Source: Solen grandis (taxonomy: Eukaryota; Mollusca; Bivalvia; Adapedonta; Solenidae). Taken from it: DNA of 64,000 nucleotides. The notes under the pieces are model-generated. The model made no database searches and was not told the origin of the DNA. It worked only from the letters and a program-made list of their open reading frames with translations. Position 1 is the first letter of the stretch. Each line of letters begins with the position of its first letter. This document shows positions 33,976 to 47,726 of this stretch, piece by piece. A program made the translations under genes and the position numbers. The stretch covers positions 59,034,516 to 59,098,515 of the forward strand of contig CM037783.1 of the NCBI GenBank assembly GCA_021229015.1, given 5' to 3'.

Positions 33976-34075
33976 NNNNNNNNNNNNNNNNNNNNNNNNN
34001 NNNNNNNNNNNNNNNNNNNNNNNNNNNNNNNNNNNNNNNNNNNNNNNNNNNNNNNNNNNNNNNNNNNNNNNNNNN
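33976..34075. other. Assembly gap (100 N)
   Basis: Exactly 100 N, the usual placeholder for a gap of unknown size. It lies in the intron after the last visible PC exon. The missing PC 3' exon(s) and the HINE 3' end should be here or beyond. Confidence 0.99.
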
Positions 34076-36695
34076 TCATTTTAATGAATTTCGTCGCAAT
34101 AAAAACTGTTACTTAGATATCATGCTGACCTTCTGTAGCAGTAAGGTAACATTGTAGAGCGTCTGACCTATAGCAGCAGTAACTTACATAAAAATGCTGA
34201 GCTGACCTTGCAATTGTATAGATTGTTCAACTTTTTACCTCATTCTTAAGTATAGCTACCCGTTACAATACAGCCCCGGGTAATAATATATGCACTGGGT
34301 AATAATGCGGTTACAGTACCGAGCCACGGATTGAAGTACTTACATATCCATCGATTAACCCATGCTGAACTTATTGACATGTTGATAGCGTGGAGCTGAG
34401 TACCATAAACTACTATTGCGTTCCATGATACTTTCTCATCATAAATTAAACGAAATGGTCCACCAGTGCATTATGTTTATAGACTTTATGGCTTATTAAA
34501 TTTGAGCAGGAAAGACAATAGTTTGAGGACCTTAGAGAATCATTATGTCAAGTTGGTCAGATAATCAAAGTTAAACATATTATATGCAGCGAAAACTTCA
34601 ACATTGGTCCTCGCAATCGATGGCATGTAATAAAGGAGTTTAAGATGAATGTTTCAATTGATGTGTTACACCTTAAAAGTTCTTACATATCATCTCTTAG
34701 TGCACTTTTATGTCCTTACCGTAATAAAAATCAGTTAAGTATGCATCTTTAATGGCCCTTGTGTTGGACCAGTATTTTGTTCCTTGGAGAGGGTTGGGAT
34801 GGGAAGGGTCATAGATATCAGACAGTTAGTACCTATTCTAATTATTACTGAAGATGGAGGAGTAGTTATAAAAATCTGAAATAAACACATTAAATATAGT
34901 TGATATCTCGCGATTCTAATTGTGTGAAATCAGCTGATTTGTGATAAATTTATTATTCACATATCTTTACATTACATGTATAAGATGAGACAATGAGTAA
35001 CCTTCATTAATGTAAGTTTATTCGAATTTAATTGCCACAATAAGAATTCAATATAATATTGATCACTGTATTAACGTAAAAATTTATTCCATAAAATCGA
35101 TTAATTCAATGCACATATATTTTTTTTCAATCACTGTTTTAATTTTAATGATAAAAACAACAGATCCTATGTCTTATAAGACTCACTTATGTGTTTTAAA
35201 GCAGCTCGGTCACAGATTGTCATTTACTAAGAATTTGATTTAAGGTATCCATCATTAAATTGTGATTATGGTCCATCAAGCGATCGCAGGAATTTTAAAG
35301 TAAATGCAAGCATTTATTGACTTTGAGCAAAAGAGCCTATAACTTCATGTAAATGGATGCTTGCTTCTGCACTGAAGTCTTTTTAACCTTGATCATGATT
35401 TAATGGATTACCTTAAAACTGAATGTGTGTAATACCTCTATCAGTATCTTTCAACTGACGCATAGTCACCCGATGCAACAGAAGTTGTTTGCTTCTTCAT
35501 CACAGCCAATAGCGCTGCAAACGTTATTAAACCTTTGTTTTAAGAATGATAAAACCTTGATTTTGAATTTCTTTTCCGGGTGCCGCCACATGACTGATTA
35601 TATTCATTCTTAGCACATGCATTAACTTCACAGGCTGTAAAATTTAATGACACAAATGATTTATTACCCGTGACTGATGAAGATGCTATGTTGCAGAATA
35701 TATTACGTGCTATCGCAAGCACCTACTTCGGGGATACCATATTCTATATTTAACCGGAATTCCCCGAAGTGCGTTTACGAAAAATTGCGTTTTCCCGTAC
35801 ATGCTAGGAAACAAAGATTTCACCAACATAACCGAGGGGGAGTAAAATTCGTTCTACCGCTCAACTGTGAACAAGCTTTTTGTTATTTCCCTTTAGAGAA
35901 TTTACTACTTATTAGTAAGTTTGACGTGACAGGTTGCTAAATATATGGTCTTGGTGCTTTACTGGGATTTCTTCTTTCTTTTCAACTTGGAAAAAGAATC
36001 GGGACCAGTCTGTCATATTCATTATTTCCGCATGAGCTTCCTTTTCAGAAAATACCGAGTGATGGATTGAGAAAAAAAAATATGAAACGCTAAAAAGGCC
36101 ATGTATTGTAAGCTTTGAGCAAATTACTTTGCTATATTAATAGATTCATAAAATGAAAAAAAAAGTATGTTCTGTACGTATAGGAATGTATTGATTTACA
36201 AAAGTACTTCGAAATTGAAATTATTATTTCGGAAAAAGGATATTCTGTATTGCAAAATACTATTTCGTAAAAAACAAAATGACACATATCAACTATTAGC
36301 CAACCCTATAATAGTTCATTAATTATGATATGCAAAATAAATTGAATAAGATGATCCCAAATCGTTATATAGCAGTCTTCTTTTGCAATCACAAATGGTT
36401 GCATTGGGTGGTCATGCGTATGTAGATAATAACACACGTGTACATGTAGTTCAAAATCAAATCCTTAGTCAATGAGCATCTGTGATCGAGCTGCTTTAAA
36501 TGGTCATAGCAGTTTTGTAGAATATCGCAATTTATCAATTTTTACATGCATAAAAACAATTACTTTTAATATCAGACTTTGTCAGCCATTTTACAACCAT
36601 AAATAAAAACGCGCCAGTGGTTTTGAAATTGTATCACATAATTTGAAACACCCTGTATGCTATGGTATTATTTTGCTGATTTGTAGCCAACAAGC
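34076..36695. other. Gene-free AT-rich stretch
   Basis: No exon or recognisable repeat except a diverged SINE-tail-like piece near 34,750-34,830 and a 10-bp inverted repeat ACTTCGGGGA/TCCCCGAAGT (35,725-35,770). Confidence 0.6.
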
Positions 36696-36699
36696 TTAC

Positions 36700-37560
36700 A
36701 TAGATGGCATTTCAATTAATGCTTAACTTCGTTGGTATGTGTTACTTGATACGGATTCAGGCAGTGCCTAAATTGCATACGAATCAGCGCATGGTTGTAA
36801 ATTTAGGCGTTCGGCGAAATTATGTCAAGTGCCTAAATTGCATACAAATCAGCGCATGGTGTGTGAAATTTGAGGCGGATTCAGGCGAAGTTATGTCAAG
36901 TGCCTAAATTGCATACGAATCAGCGCATGGTGTGTGAAATTTGAGGCGGATTCGGGCGAAGTTATGTTAAGTGCCTAAATTGCATACGAATCAGCGCATG
37001 GTGTGTGAAATTTGAGGCGGATTCGGGCGAAGTTATGTTAAGTGCCTAAATTGCATACAAATTAGCGCATGGTGTGTGAAATTTGAGGCGGATTCGGGCG
37101 AAGTTATGCTAATTGCCTAAATTGCATACAAATTAGCGCCTGGTTTAATATTTTGTTCGGGCGAATTATGTAATGCCTAAATTGCATACAATGCATGGTG
37201 TGTGAAATTTGAGGCGGATTCGGGCGAATTATGTAAGTGCCTAAATTGCATACAAATTAGCGCATGGTGTGTGAAATTTGAGGCGGATTCGGGCGAAGTT
37301 ATGCTAATTGCCTAAATTGCATACAAATTAGCGCCTGGTTTAATATTTTGTGGCGGATTCAGGCGAAGTTGTATCCAGTGCCAAATTCCTAAACAAATCG
37401 GCGTCTGGTATGTGTAACTATGCGGAATTTGGAGAAATTATGTTCAGTGCCTTAATCCCACGGTGTGTGTAAGTTGAAGCGGAATCAGGCGAAGTTATTC
37501 CATTACCTAAATCTCATACAAATTAGCACCTGTATGTTTAACTTGATAAGGATGCCTTTA
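36700..37560 (+). repeat. 71-bp minisatellite array
   Basis: About 11-12 units start GCCTAAATTGCATAC at 36,776, 36,831, 36,902, 36,973, 37,044, 37,115, 37,175, 37,239, 37,310 and so on. Central units are exactly 71 bp, with shorter 55-64-bp variants and decay at both edges. No coding role is apparent. Confidence 0.92.
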
Positions 37561-38870
37561 TCAGAATATCGGCACTGTATTAACTAGAATAGAGAACGGT
37601 TGAATATAATGTTAAACTAAGAATCCATACCTTTCACATTCTAAAATATGGATCAACAATAAACATGACCATCGATTCAATCTGATAATGATTTACATAA
37701 AATGTTCAAAATATAGACAAGAACTGTAAAAGCTGATCGTCTGTGATTCTGCTGTCTTATCTGAGTTTATAAAGTTTGCATGGATATTTTTTCTCTTAAT
37801 AGTTTAAAGGGTTCAACTGTCCACGACTCGGATTGCAAAATAGACAAATGCATTGCCACATGTTGCTTTCATTGCAATTAACTTAGCGTAGCTCGCTCAA
37901 TGGGGTCATGATTCGCTTAAAACCAGAAACATAAAGTAAGGTACGTTAATTTTACCAACGAATGACTTTTTAAATTACAAAAGTTGTCTTGCCCATGACC
38001 AACAAAAGCAATTAAGGGGACACATTTCGGCCATGTCCCCCGACTGCTACAGAAGGGTTTCTATGACCATCACTTTGTGACCCCAATTTTCGCTGGGTTG
38101 CTATTTGCTTAACCAATATCCTTGTGAACCCGTTACTCGGGCCAGTTATATCGGTTTGTACTGAAGAACGACCTGGAGCCCGTATCGAGTCCATTTTAGG
38201 GTCAACAGGTCTGCTGAACACAATAAATAGACACCCGTTGTCTCTCTATTACAACTTGATGACAACTTTCCTTTGCAGGCCACTTTTATTGACCGATCTA
38301 TGGGCACTTCAGTACATTATAAAGTTGGGTACGTTCAATTGAATTTAATTTTCACTTTTTCTTGTTGTAGTGCTGGCCATTGGACTCCAACTAACCTTTC
38401 GTACAGTATTTATGTCCTATGACCATAATACAAAACTAGATACATGGGGTTGGGCAATGATGTGCAAGTCAATTTGGTTAAAAATAATTATAGAACCCTC
38501 GCGTAATTTAACTATGAATGCTGTTCCAGTTCAAATTCACCAAACGGGATTCATTATTTTTTCGGCGTAAGCTGTATAAAATGGATTTTGAACTATTTTT
38601 TTACCAATCTTATCTTAGTTAACAACCGAAGATTTCGCATAAATTATTTTAAGATATTCCATCATAAAATGGAAATTTCAAAGTGCACAACAATTTAATC
38701 TACCTATTATTATAACATAAAAACACCATTTTAAAAATTCAAACATTTAACTACCCAGTTGAAAAAGTAAACAGTTTTGAGTCTTTAGAAAACGTCGAAA
38801 TTACCGTGGTATTGGACTCGTCCATTAAAAATCTCGTATAATTCAGCTAACAATAGCTTATTAAAAACAT
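37561..38870. other. No recognised feature
   Basis: AT-rich unique-looking sequence. I see no gene, RNA or repeat in it that I can support. Confidence 0.5.
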
Positions 38871-38874
38871 CCTC

Positions 38875-38945
38875 AGTTGCGCAGTTAGTTAAGTGTTCGT
38901 CTGTCAAACAAGGGGTCCCGAGATCGTATCCTACAGACGGATATT
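38875..38945 (+). mobile_element. tRNA-like SINE fragment
   Basis: TTGCGCAGTTAGTTAAG resembles an A-box region and AGATCGTATCC a degenerate B box, about 35 nt apart. Strongly diverged. Confidence 0.35.
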
Positions 38946-38954
38946 TTTTTATTG

Positions 38955-39430
38955 TTCGCTGATATCGCATTTTCCTTTCTTTCCTTTTTCTTAACTGCCT
39001 AGTATATTACATCTCCTAAAGTTAGCGACAAATACGTTTTCTACAATTATCTTAAAATCACAGACCATTTAAAACTTGTCAGCGTTATTATGATGTATCA
39101 AATTGTAACACTTTTACTTTCTTAACCCTTTTCCTCATAGAGGATACCATGAAAAGACCTATGCGAACAGCATAAAACCAGATCAGCCTGCGAGTAACTC
39201 GCAGGCTGATCAGGTTTTATGCTGTTCGCTGCTCTTCAGTGGTCTGGTAATGAGGATTTTGTAATTAAATTTGGTAAGGTTTAACTGTGGTTTTCTGCAG
39301 ATCAGGCTTTATGTGGTACCTATTGAGTGCGTCAAAATGAGTCTATATGAGGGAAAGGGTTAAGCTCTCATATATCTTTGATTAGTTTTTTCTTACGCCG
39401 AATATCTTTGTTAAAGATATTTCTTGTTTC
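38955..39430 (+). repeat. Diverged dispersed repeat interrupted by MITE copy 5
   Basis: Shares ordered words with 53,080-53,260: TCGCTGATAT, CTAGTATATTACATC, AAAACTTG(T/C)CAGCGT and CCGAATATCTT. The left copy is split by the MITE at 39,122-39,363; the right copy has no MITE. Confidence 0.6.
39122..39363 (-). mobile_element. 242-bp palindromic MITE, copy 5 (orientation B)
   Basis: Full-length with intact central arms. It shows that the sequence right of the gap comes from the same genome as the left. Confidence 0.9.
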
Positions 39431-42400
39431 TTTTCAGTTATTTTGCCTGCTTTTTTCCAACATAAATGGGTTAATGGAATACGACTATTAAATGAAATGC
39501 TATAAAGATGATTCAATTTATTTTAGCCGAGGTGATTAACAGTAAATTTTGGTAACCGGTCGGGTTGGTAATTACCGTAATTATTTTTTTTATTAAAACC
39601 ACGTGTTTACATTTTACCATGCAGTGGAAGTCCTCATAACATACGTGTGCGGTATGGAAGTCAACAGCTGTCGAGGCAACCCGAGAAGCTTGTGTCCGGA
39701 TTGCGTCACGAACTTTTGACCTAGCACTTCTCTAGTCTGTCAATCATCACAGTTCAAAGGGGAACCTTGCATCATTTAGGCAGAAGGTTTAAGGATCAAT
39801 GACACTCCCGCATGTAATGTAAATTTACACAAGGGTGATCGTGATGGTGTCCGACCGGTGGCGGGGACGAGGGAGGGGTGGCCTGGTCACGGCGTTACGA
39901 CATCTGATCAGGCTGTATTTACCTAGAGCTATATCTGGTACGGTCGACGATCAATCGGCTCTGCCATCAGACAATACCGAAACGTTTTGTCATACTTTGA
40001 TTTCCGGTTTTGCAGCTACAGCTTTGTAGTTCATTATAGACAATATGGTATATGACTGAAAAATCAGGGGGAAAAATCTTCATACCTAAATGTTTACTTT
40101 AAATAATACACCACTTTGCGGATCAAGTGATAATTAAATATATTATCATAACTATGACTAATCAAATTATGTTGATGAGTATTTTGATGCGGAATGGTCA
40201 ATTGTGATGGGGAAAAAAAACACAGTACATTTCGACAACACTCTAGGGAATTGAGAATGAGGAAAATATTGAGGTTCGATGTTTCTATCATTTCATTCGA
40301 CAGAACTTCTGAAAGTTTCTATTATATGATATTGACGTTTAGCAGTCTAAATCTGCTATCGATTAGAAACGATGGCAACTTGCATTTTCGGCCATGTTCC
40401 CCTGCGCGGTGCACTACTGGAAGTCGAGTAACAGCCAAACAGGTGCTGATACCTTGACAATTCCGCTAGATGACGCTACATGACCGGTCTATGACCTCAC
40501 GGATTTTGCAAGCGAAGAAGGCACAAGAAAGTCTAGACCTTGTTGAAGATGGGTCTGTTTTCAAATAGCCCAGATCATGCTGTTCTGGAATCTAGATGCT
40601 ATTAACTAAATCTGACATTTATGCTATCCTGTGATACTTCTCGACCCCGCTAGATCACGGGCTCCAAATTTCTTAGCTGATCATATTCGGTTCCTAATCA
40701 TAATCGCCCAATAATTGAAACGGACATGGCCCATAACTCAAATGAATGTTGCTAAATTAATGGCAACATGCAGTCAGCTTTAATATCTCTAGAATAATTA
40801 TAGGTATTTATTTAAGAATTTTCTTCAGTAATATGTTTTAAATATTGGTGTTCTTTATATACTCAAAAAAGTATAGGATAAGTCAAAAACAGCTTATTGT
40901 ATTTTTTATTCATTTTTATAAGCGTACTTGACCATTGTATTTTTTAATTAACTATGATTTAAAGTCCTCTCCATTCTTTATCAACCCAACAATACTTTAA
41001 AATAAAAATAAAACCAGTGCATAGAAAGATGTTTAACCAAACATGGTACACTCACTTTAAATTTAAGATGTATAAAAAAAAAACTTGTTCAATAATAATC
41101 GATCTTCCTTAAAAGTCTTTGAAGTGGTAGATGCTCCATGAGAAATGGTTCATGTTCAATTTCGTATCCATTAACAGTAGTGTAAAGAAAGCAGTGTTCA
41201 TTGCAATGGTCGCGTATGCACTTCCAATGATTCAAAATCAGCAAATATTTAAATGTTTATTTTCATCCTCGAAGCGAAAGACGCTGAGACATGTTAAAGT
41301 CTGTCCTATATCGAAAATTCTGGAAACGATTGCAAAAATATTACAAACAACCAACCACACATAAACATATGATTAAATTGTTGCTCACCAACTCGATTAT
41401 AACATTGCACGGGACGCTACGTGTAAAATTCGCATTAAACTACAATTAAATTAATTCAGTTGAAATAACTCTTTGATAAAACAACTCATTTGCTTCTCTA
41501 TTTTCTTGAAACGTGACGCAGTGTCTGATGTTTAACTGGATAAGACACCATCGTGCGAGACAGGCATAAATGTATTTGTCGTCAGCTCCCAATAATTCAA
41601 CCAGATAAGGGACATGGACTGTTGCCACCATCACCCCGGGGCGGCCGTGGCAGCGAATTTCGGGGCACAGCCCCGGGAGACTTACTATCTAGTCAATAAT
41701 GACAGATTAGATAACTAATTGGGTAATTATTGAATCAGACATTAACATAATGGATATTTAAATACGTTTGTAGTTGACTGACAGGCAGTCCTTTTAGTTA
41801 AAATTTCTTTAGAATTAACAAATGTAAATGCTTTTCATAAAAAGGAGAATTTTAGGTAACAAACATATGATATATGATAAAACTAATATTGGTTTTAAAC
41901 TATTTTTGCTGATATTTTTGGTCCATTTCAATGGATATATGATAAGGTAATAGAACAGGGTTTTGTTATTATAAAAATAATAATCATATAGCGTAAAATA
42001 AAAAAGTGAGACAATACCTTTTTTACACAAAAGAACACTTACCAAAAGATAATGCTGAAATGTGTTTATTTTATACTATCGAGTTTATATTGTCTCCAAA
42101 TTCCTAGTCTGTAATAAAATTATGTTCTTTTCTGTGTTTATTTTTAAATAACTATAGACATAAATCTAAACGAGTTTGAGCAGGCATTCATTATACATGT
42201 ACTTGGTAAGGAGACAATCCTGATTAAATGGAAGTACTAAATGATTTTATCGATTAGGAAAACGTTCTGAAAAAAAAAAAAAAAAAAAAAAAAAAAAACA
42301 GCAATATTGCATTACGTCATAAATGTATAGTTTAACGATCTTAACGTTTCTTAATATACAGTATTAAAATTCAAAATCATATCAAAATCATTTTAAAATT

Positions 42401-45400
42401 CTTGATTCTTTTTTGACATTTTTCTACAAAATCCATGAGTTTTTTGTTGTTGTTGTTGTTGTGTGTGTGTGTTTTTGTGTGTGTTTTTTGTTGTTGTTTT
42501 TTTGTTTTGTTGTTGTTTTTTCACCCAAATTGTAAAATTTATACTAGTTTAAAGTAGTGATTCCGTATAAGATTCCCTATTTATTTAGACAGTCCTACTC
42601 TATAATTTATTAATAGAGTTTATGACTAAGACAAGAACATATTTTGTAGTATTAATGTCTTTTGAATAAATTGAAAATCAACTTAGACTAAACAGCAGTA
42701 TCATTAGATTAGTTATGATTCATGGTTAAACAGTGTCATACCTTACAGTACGAGAGGCGAAGAATACGGTTGTATTCATGAATCAATTATTGGTATACCA
42801 ATGATTCAGATGGACTTAATATTTCTCACTAATATTTAATGAACTATTAAATAGCTGGATAATGATTTGATCCGAGTGTAAACAGCTGGTTGGTTGCTAA
42901 TATGCTGTACACCACTTGTTATAGATATTCTTAAATGTTTCTTCTAAATTCAAAAATAAGTAACAAACGATTATTCTAACACTTACGCAGCGCTTCTTGC
43001 CATGCGCTTCTGTTTCGTCGCAAGTCGGTTTAATGCAATGATCATAGATGTCATAATGTTATTAGGATTCAATTACTTGGACCGTTTCAAGTATTATTAT
43101 ACGTGAGGTCTGCCTCATGACGCCCTGACGTCTTCAAAGGTCATAAAGACGCAGTACAGGGTTTATGACGTTCTTCTCCACTCCATAAACAGCTCATCTT
43201 TTGTCTTGTTTAATGTATTACTGTAATTTACTTTCCCCTCTCCAGTTTCTACCTTTGTTAGACGGTTTACAAATATCAAGAGAACCAGAGATTGCCCTGA
43301 TATCCGCCCTGACCCTGCCAGAGATGGCTCTTTGCTTGCCATTGTACTCGTAGTCTGATAGGTTTCACCTCGGTTTACCCGACGCTTGAATCATTTCTAA
43401 TCATCTGATCTCACCGAGGCTGTGTTTTCTTGACCTGTCTGGCTAATAATTATAAGTTCATATGTTGCTCGCATTCAAATTTTCTTGTCAAAAATACCAT
43501 CTATCTCGGTAATTGACTGCACCGCTGGGCGCACTACCAATATAATGGTCAGCGAAACCATAGTCACTGGTGTGCAAGCGTAGACCTGGCAGTGCCATTA
43601 GCCAGGTAACAGAATTTCATTGGTGCAAACAGCTCGTAGTTACATATCAATTATAAACATGGATATACGATTGAAGTAACGTATACATAGTAAAAAAAGC
43701 GGGGGCATTTATCGAAAAAAGAAAATATGTATAATTAAATTGCTGTGGAAGCCATTTTGAAATAATTTCTATACTCTGTACTGTGGTCACCAAAATGTAA
43801 AGCAGCCTGCACAATAACACATGTTTTTAAAAAAAGTTTTTTCATAACAAAACTTACGAACTTTTTTCACTGTATACGAAAAATGCAATTTGAATCCTAC
43901 TTATTATGTATGCATTATACACTAGCAGATTGAACCCATACAAGGGTATCAGCTACCAGTGTAAACGTGTATCTAACATAGAGCAATGGTAAATTATACA
44001 TTGAACACATGTGATTAAAATCATAATTGCAGTATTATTAAAGTAGAACACGGATTCATATAAAACATCAGAGAAATGGCATTGTGAAATTTCGAGTGAA
44101 TTTTTAATTAACAAATATTACAAGTAGACCTCATGTCAAACATATCGTTTTCTTTCAAGTTCAAATTCAGTTCAAAAGAAAATCTTCACTCCTCTAACAA
44201 TCAGCAATGTCCATGTTCATGCATATCTTTTATTTCATTGTTCACACAACACCAAACAAAGACTGGGTTCACTAAGTAGGGGTGGGCCGTGCTCCACTCA
44301 CAAACGGATATGTAGAACTGCTTGGTCCGTCAGCCTGTAATAACATCCAGGGTTATGATCAGAATGACTGAAATTTGAGAGATGAACTTTATGAAAAGGG
44401 TTCGTAACCTGCTTTGACCTGCCACAAAACAGTTGCGGTAACCTCAACCCTTGATCATATGACCAGTCATGTGACCCCGTCACGTGATATTAGGAGATGC
44501 GTTTACTCCACGGGGGCCCACGTACAATCGGGGAAGTTGTGTTAACTTTTTAGAAACCAGTCGCGCGAAGTATGTGTGCACTCGGCCAATAGTAAAGCAG
44601 GAGCCTGAGAAAAAAATGAATTTGTGCAACCAAGATGGGTTCTCACGTCACTGCTCTGTGGATGACATTTGGTAATAATAAAATCGCCCGTGAGAAACGA
44701 ACACCCCGTGTCAAGGTTAGCTGAGAGTCAATCCATTTAAAAGAATCAGATATGTGAATGCTTTTTATTAAACGTTATGCTTCAGTTGACACAGTGCAAT
44801 ATTAAGGCAATATCTCTCTTCATGTCGAGTACTCAATGATGATTTGAACATTTTATGATATTTCAAATGTTTAGCTTTCTGAGATTAAATAAATAATCTT
44901 TCTTTTTCTTTCCGAACAGCAAATAGAATAAATCAAGTGAAAATGTAAGCATGCTACCAAAACAAACAAGCAATTTCTAAATTCATACGAAATTGGTGAA
45001 AAAATGTTTCCATTAAATGACACTTTCTCTTGAAACCAACCACCATCAGCAAAATAATCAAAATTATATGTCCAGCAAAATAAACTTAAGTTATATCATT
45101 TGAACGTATTGCTTATCAAATATCAAAGCTATATGTTAAAACCAAATCATCATATGTATATTTACAGTTAGACAACTTTTTTTATTAGCTATTTTATGAA
45201 AATCTCATTTTATGATCAAAATAAAAATGTTTCACCGAGAGTTTTCCAGGTTTTATTAGATGTAGGGGAGATAATCTGTATTTAAGTTAACATTGGCGTC
45301 TATGGGAAATATCCATTTCCTGTGAATATGAGCAACTGAATTTGATTTTCGACGAAAACTCATGGTAGAAAGATACATTATATGATTCTGATTTAAATTT

Positions 45401-45850
45401 CATCAACACATCTAAACTTTACCATGGGAAAATGGAGAAAATCACGTTTTTGTAGTTTTCAGGTTAAGATAATTCACAACAACAAAATTATAAAGGGGAG
45501 TAATAAAGGTTTTTCTGTCATATGTCATAACTTGTCAATTTGCCTTCAAGATTTCCATGGTTTGACATTTTAAAAGCTTATATTGTGAAGTTGGGTTTGA
45601 TAGTTATTATGGGGCATATACCTTCACCGGAAGTGAATTACAGTACATAAACCTTAATGATCCATTCGGTACTTTATATGAAATTAAAGAAAAAATAACT
45701 AATTCTGAATAATCAGATTTGGTATATTTCTAGAAACACGTAATCCTGTTATTCTTTTCAAGCTAAAATGGTAACGACTTACTTTTTTTTTTCTTAATCA
45801 ATGTTAAGTTTGTATGAGCCAGTTGTTTAATATTCAGTTATGTATTCTAT
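39431..45850. other. Gene-free stretch
   Basis: No exon recognised. It holds a poly(A) run (42,270-42,298), a TTG/GT-rich tract (42,440-42,525), a small GC-rich patch with CCCCGGGGCGGCC (~41,635-41,675) and an E-box TCACGTGA near 44,478. The rest is anonymous AT-rich DNA. Confidence 0.6.
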
Positions 45851-45879
45851 GAATATATTTCAAAATGCTGAACTGATCT

Positions 45880-46225
45880 TAAGCCGAAATTCCAAATATA
45901 CAAGATGCATTCGGCCCGACATGTCATAAGCCAAAAGTCTATATAATTGTTCATGTATACCAGATGTATCATGGCATTTAGCCATAAACCAGATATATAC
46001 CGCCCGACATGTCTTCAGCTGAAATTCAATATATACCAGATATATACCGTCCAAAGTCTACAGCTGAAATTCAATATTCAGCTGAAATTACATATATACG
46101 AGATATATACCGCCAGACATCTTTTCAGCTGAAATTACATATATACGAGATATATATCGCCAGACATCTTTTCAGCTGAAATTACATATACATGTATACC
46201 TGATATATACCGCCAAACATTTTCT
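45880..46225. repeat. ~47-bp tandem repeat array
   Basis: About six or seven imperfect units contain CAGCTGAAATTACATATATA and GATATATACCGCC. Right-hand units are most alike; left-hand units are diverged. A stray piece (TATATACCTAATATATACCA) occurs near 46,607. Confidence 0.85.
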
Positions 46226-46354
46226 ACGCTGAAAATATAGAGGATACCTTGTTTCGACATTTTACGTGAATAATGGATATTTTCTTTATTGAGAAGTGAT
46301 ACAATTATAATATTTTCACGGAGGCGTAGCAAATTAAACAAATTTTCTTTATTA

Positions 46355-46392
46355 ATGTTGTTGTTTTGTTTTGTTCGTTGTTGTTGTTTTCA
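46355..46392. repeat. (TTG)n-rich microsatellite
   Basis: TTGTTGTTTTGTTTTGTTCG and TTGTTGTTGTTTT. Confidence 0.85.
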
Positions 46393-46450
46393 AAGATTTT
46401 GCATTGATCAAAAAATGGCGCCAAAAACGTCGAATTATTTGACGTAACCG

Positions 46451-46458
46451 TGACGTCA
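46451..46458. promoter_or_regulatory. Full palindromic CRE (TGACGTCA)
   Basis: Perfect 8-bp match to the consensus bound by CREB/ATF bZIP proteins. It is isolated, and its function is unknown. Confidence 0.25.
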
Positions 46459-47276
46459 TTGAAATCTTTATCCGCTTCACGTTCACTTTGCTATATATTT
46501 CAATGTACAGATTGGGAACCAAAAATTTATATCAACGACAATTTCAACAATGAGATATGTCACTGATATATTTCAGTATCTCATCGAAAATCATGAGATA
46601 AAAATCCATATATACCTAATATATACCACCATGGAAATATTGTCCAGACTCTGAATCAATTCAGTTTCCCCACCTTCACCAACCGGGAAGTTAGATTTGA
46701 TGACCTTATGATGTTTAAGACGAAGCTGGGTTGAACAACGGGACGACAACTTCGGATGACCCAATAACTTTGACGTCCCAATAACTGCGGGTCTGCCACA
46801 ACTAGACACAAGTCCTGTAAACTTCTCGTAACCCCGGTGTATCTGGTCATCACTGGACAAATGGTAACCGAAGGCCATTCCTTTGTCATCATTACGACGA
46901 TTCGTTCCAGATTGCATAGTTTGACAATAACCCAGTATGTAATATTCATAAATTATTATAACATATCTAGAGGCATATATCGAATGAATCAAATTTCATC
47001 ACTGGTAATATCATCGATATTCATCAGCTTGTTCGATCAAGACAAAGGCCGTGTATAATGCATCTTGGTACTTGCCATATTGTTTCATACTCTAACGATG
47101 TAGGGACTTTAAAATTATCTTTATTGCTATTCCGCAATTAGAATGAGTAAATTGATAAATAAGTTTCTAGAAGATATTTAACTGAAGTTCACATTTTTTG
47201 CTCAAGTGGTTTTCGACGATATTGCATGTTAATCTATAAATCTTAAATGGGGTTTTCTAAAAATAGAAATGAGAGA

Positions 47277-47529
47277 CCTGACTTGACTATTTGAGTTTAC
47301 CGTCGCTTCGACACTATTTCAGTCATATAGCGTCGTCCAGCTAATTAGAGGTGGAGGAAGACCCTGAATGCTCGGAGGCATCCGGGTAGAACCACCGACC
47401 TACCGCAAGCCAACTGGAAGGCTTCCTGACATGAAAATCCGAATGACCCTGCCGGGATTCGAACCCACGCGGTGAGGGGCTGAGTGAGTGTTAAAGTCAG
47501 CGACTTTACCTCTCGGCCACGGAAGCCCC
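47277..47529 (-). mobile_element. Full-length tRNA-derived SINE with target-site duplications
   Basis: The minus-strand head GGGGCTTCCGTGGCCGAGAG and B box GGTTCGAATCC resemble a class II (Leu/Ser-type) tRNA. A central block with TCTTCCTCCACC follows, then a tail CGAAGCGACGGTAAACTCAA. Flanking 12-bp direct repeats AGAAATGAGAGA at 47,265-47,276 and 47,530-47,541 mark the insertion. A partial copy in the other orientation lies at 49,561-49,663. Confidence 0.88.
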
Positions 47530-47726
47530 AGAAATGAGAGAAAGATGCTATAGAAATGCCACCTTGTTACCGTTACTATGGATAGTATGATGGAAATAAA
47601 TCTTGCCATGGTCAACACACACAACATGCAGGGTTATGACTTGCATATGTGTATATATCTCTTTCTTTCTTACTTTAACAATGCATTACATTCCGACATA
47701 CTCGTATGTCTAAATAACTGGGGGTC

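Noticed and set aside
36704..36907. 67-codon open frame in the 71-bp minisatellite
   Set aside because: The unit length is not a multiple of three and the frame does not persist through the array.
39835..40029. 64-codon frame with RWRGRGRGG start
   Set aside because: No domain recognised and no flanking splice pattern that I trust; the length is within chance.
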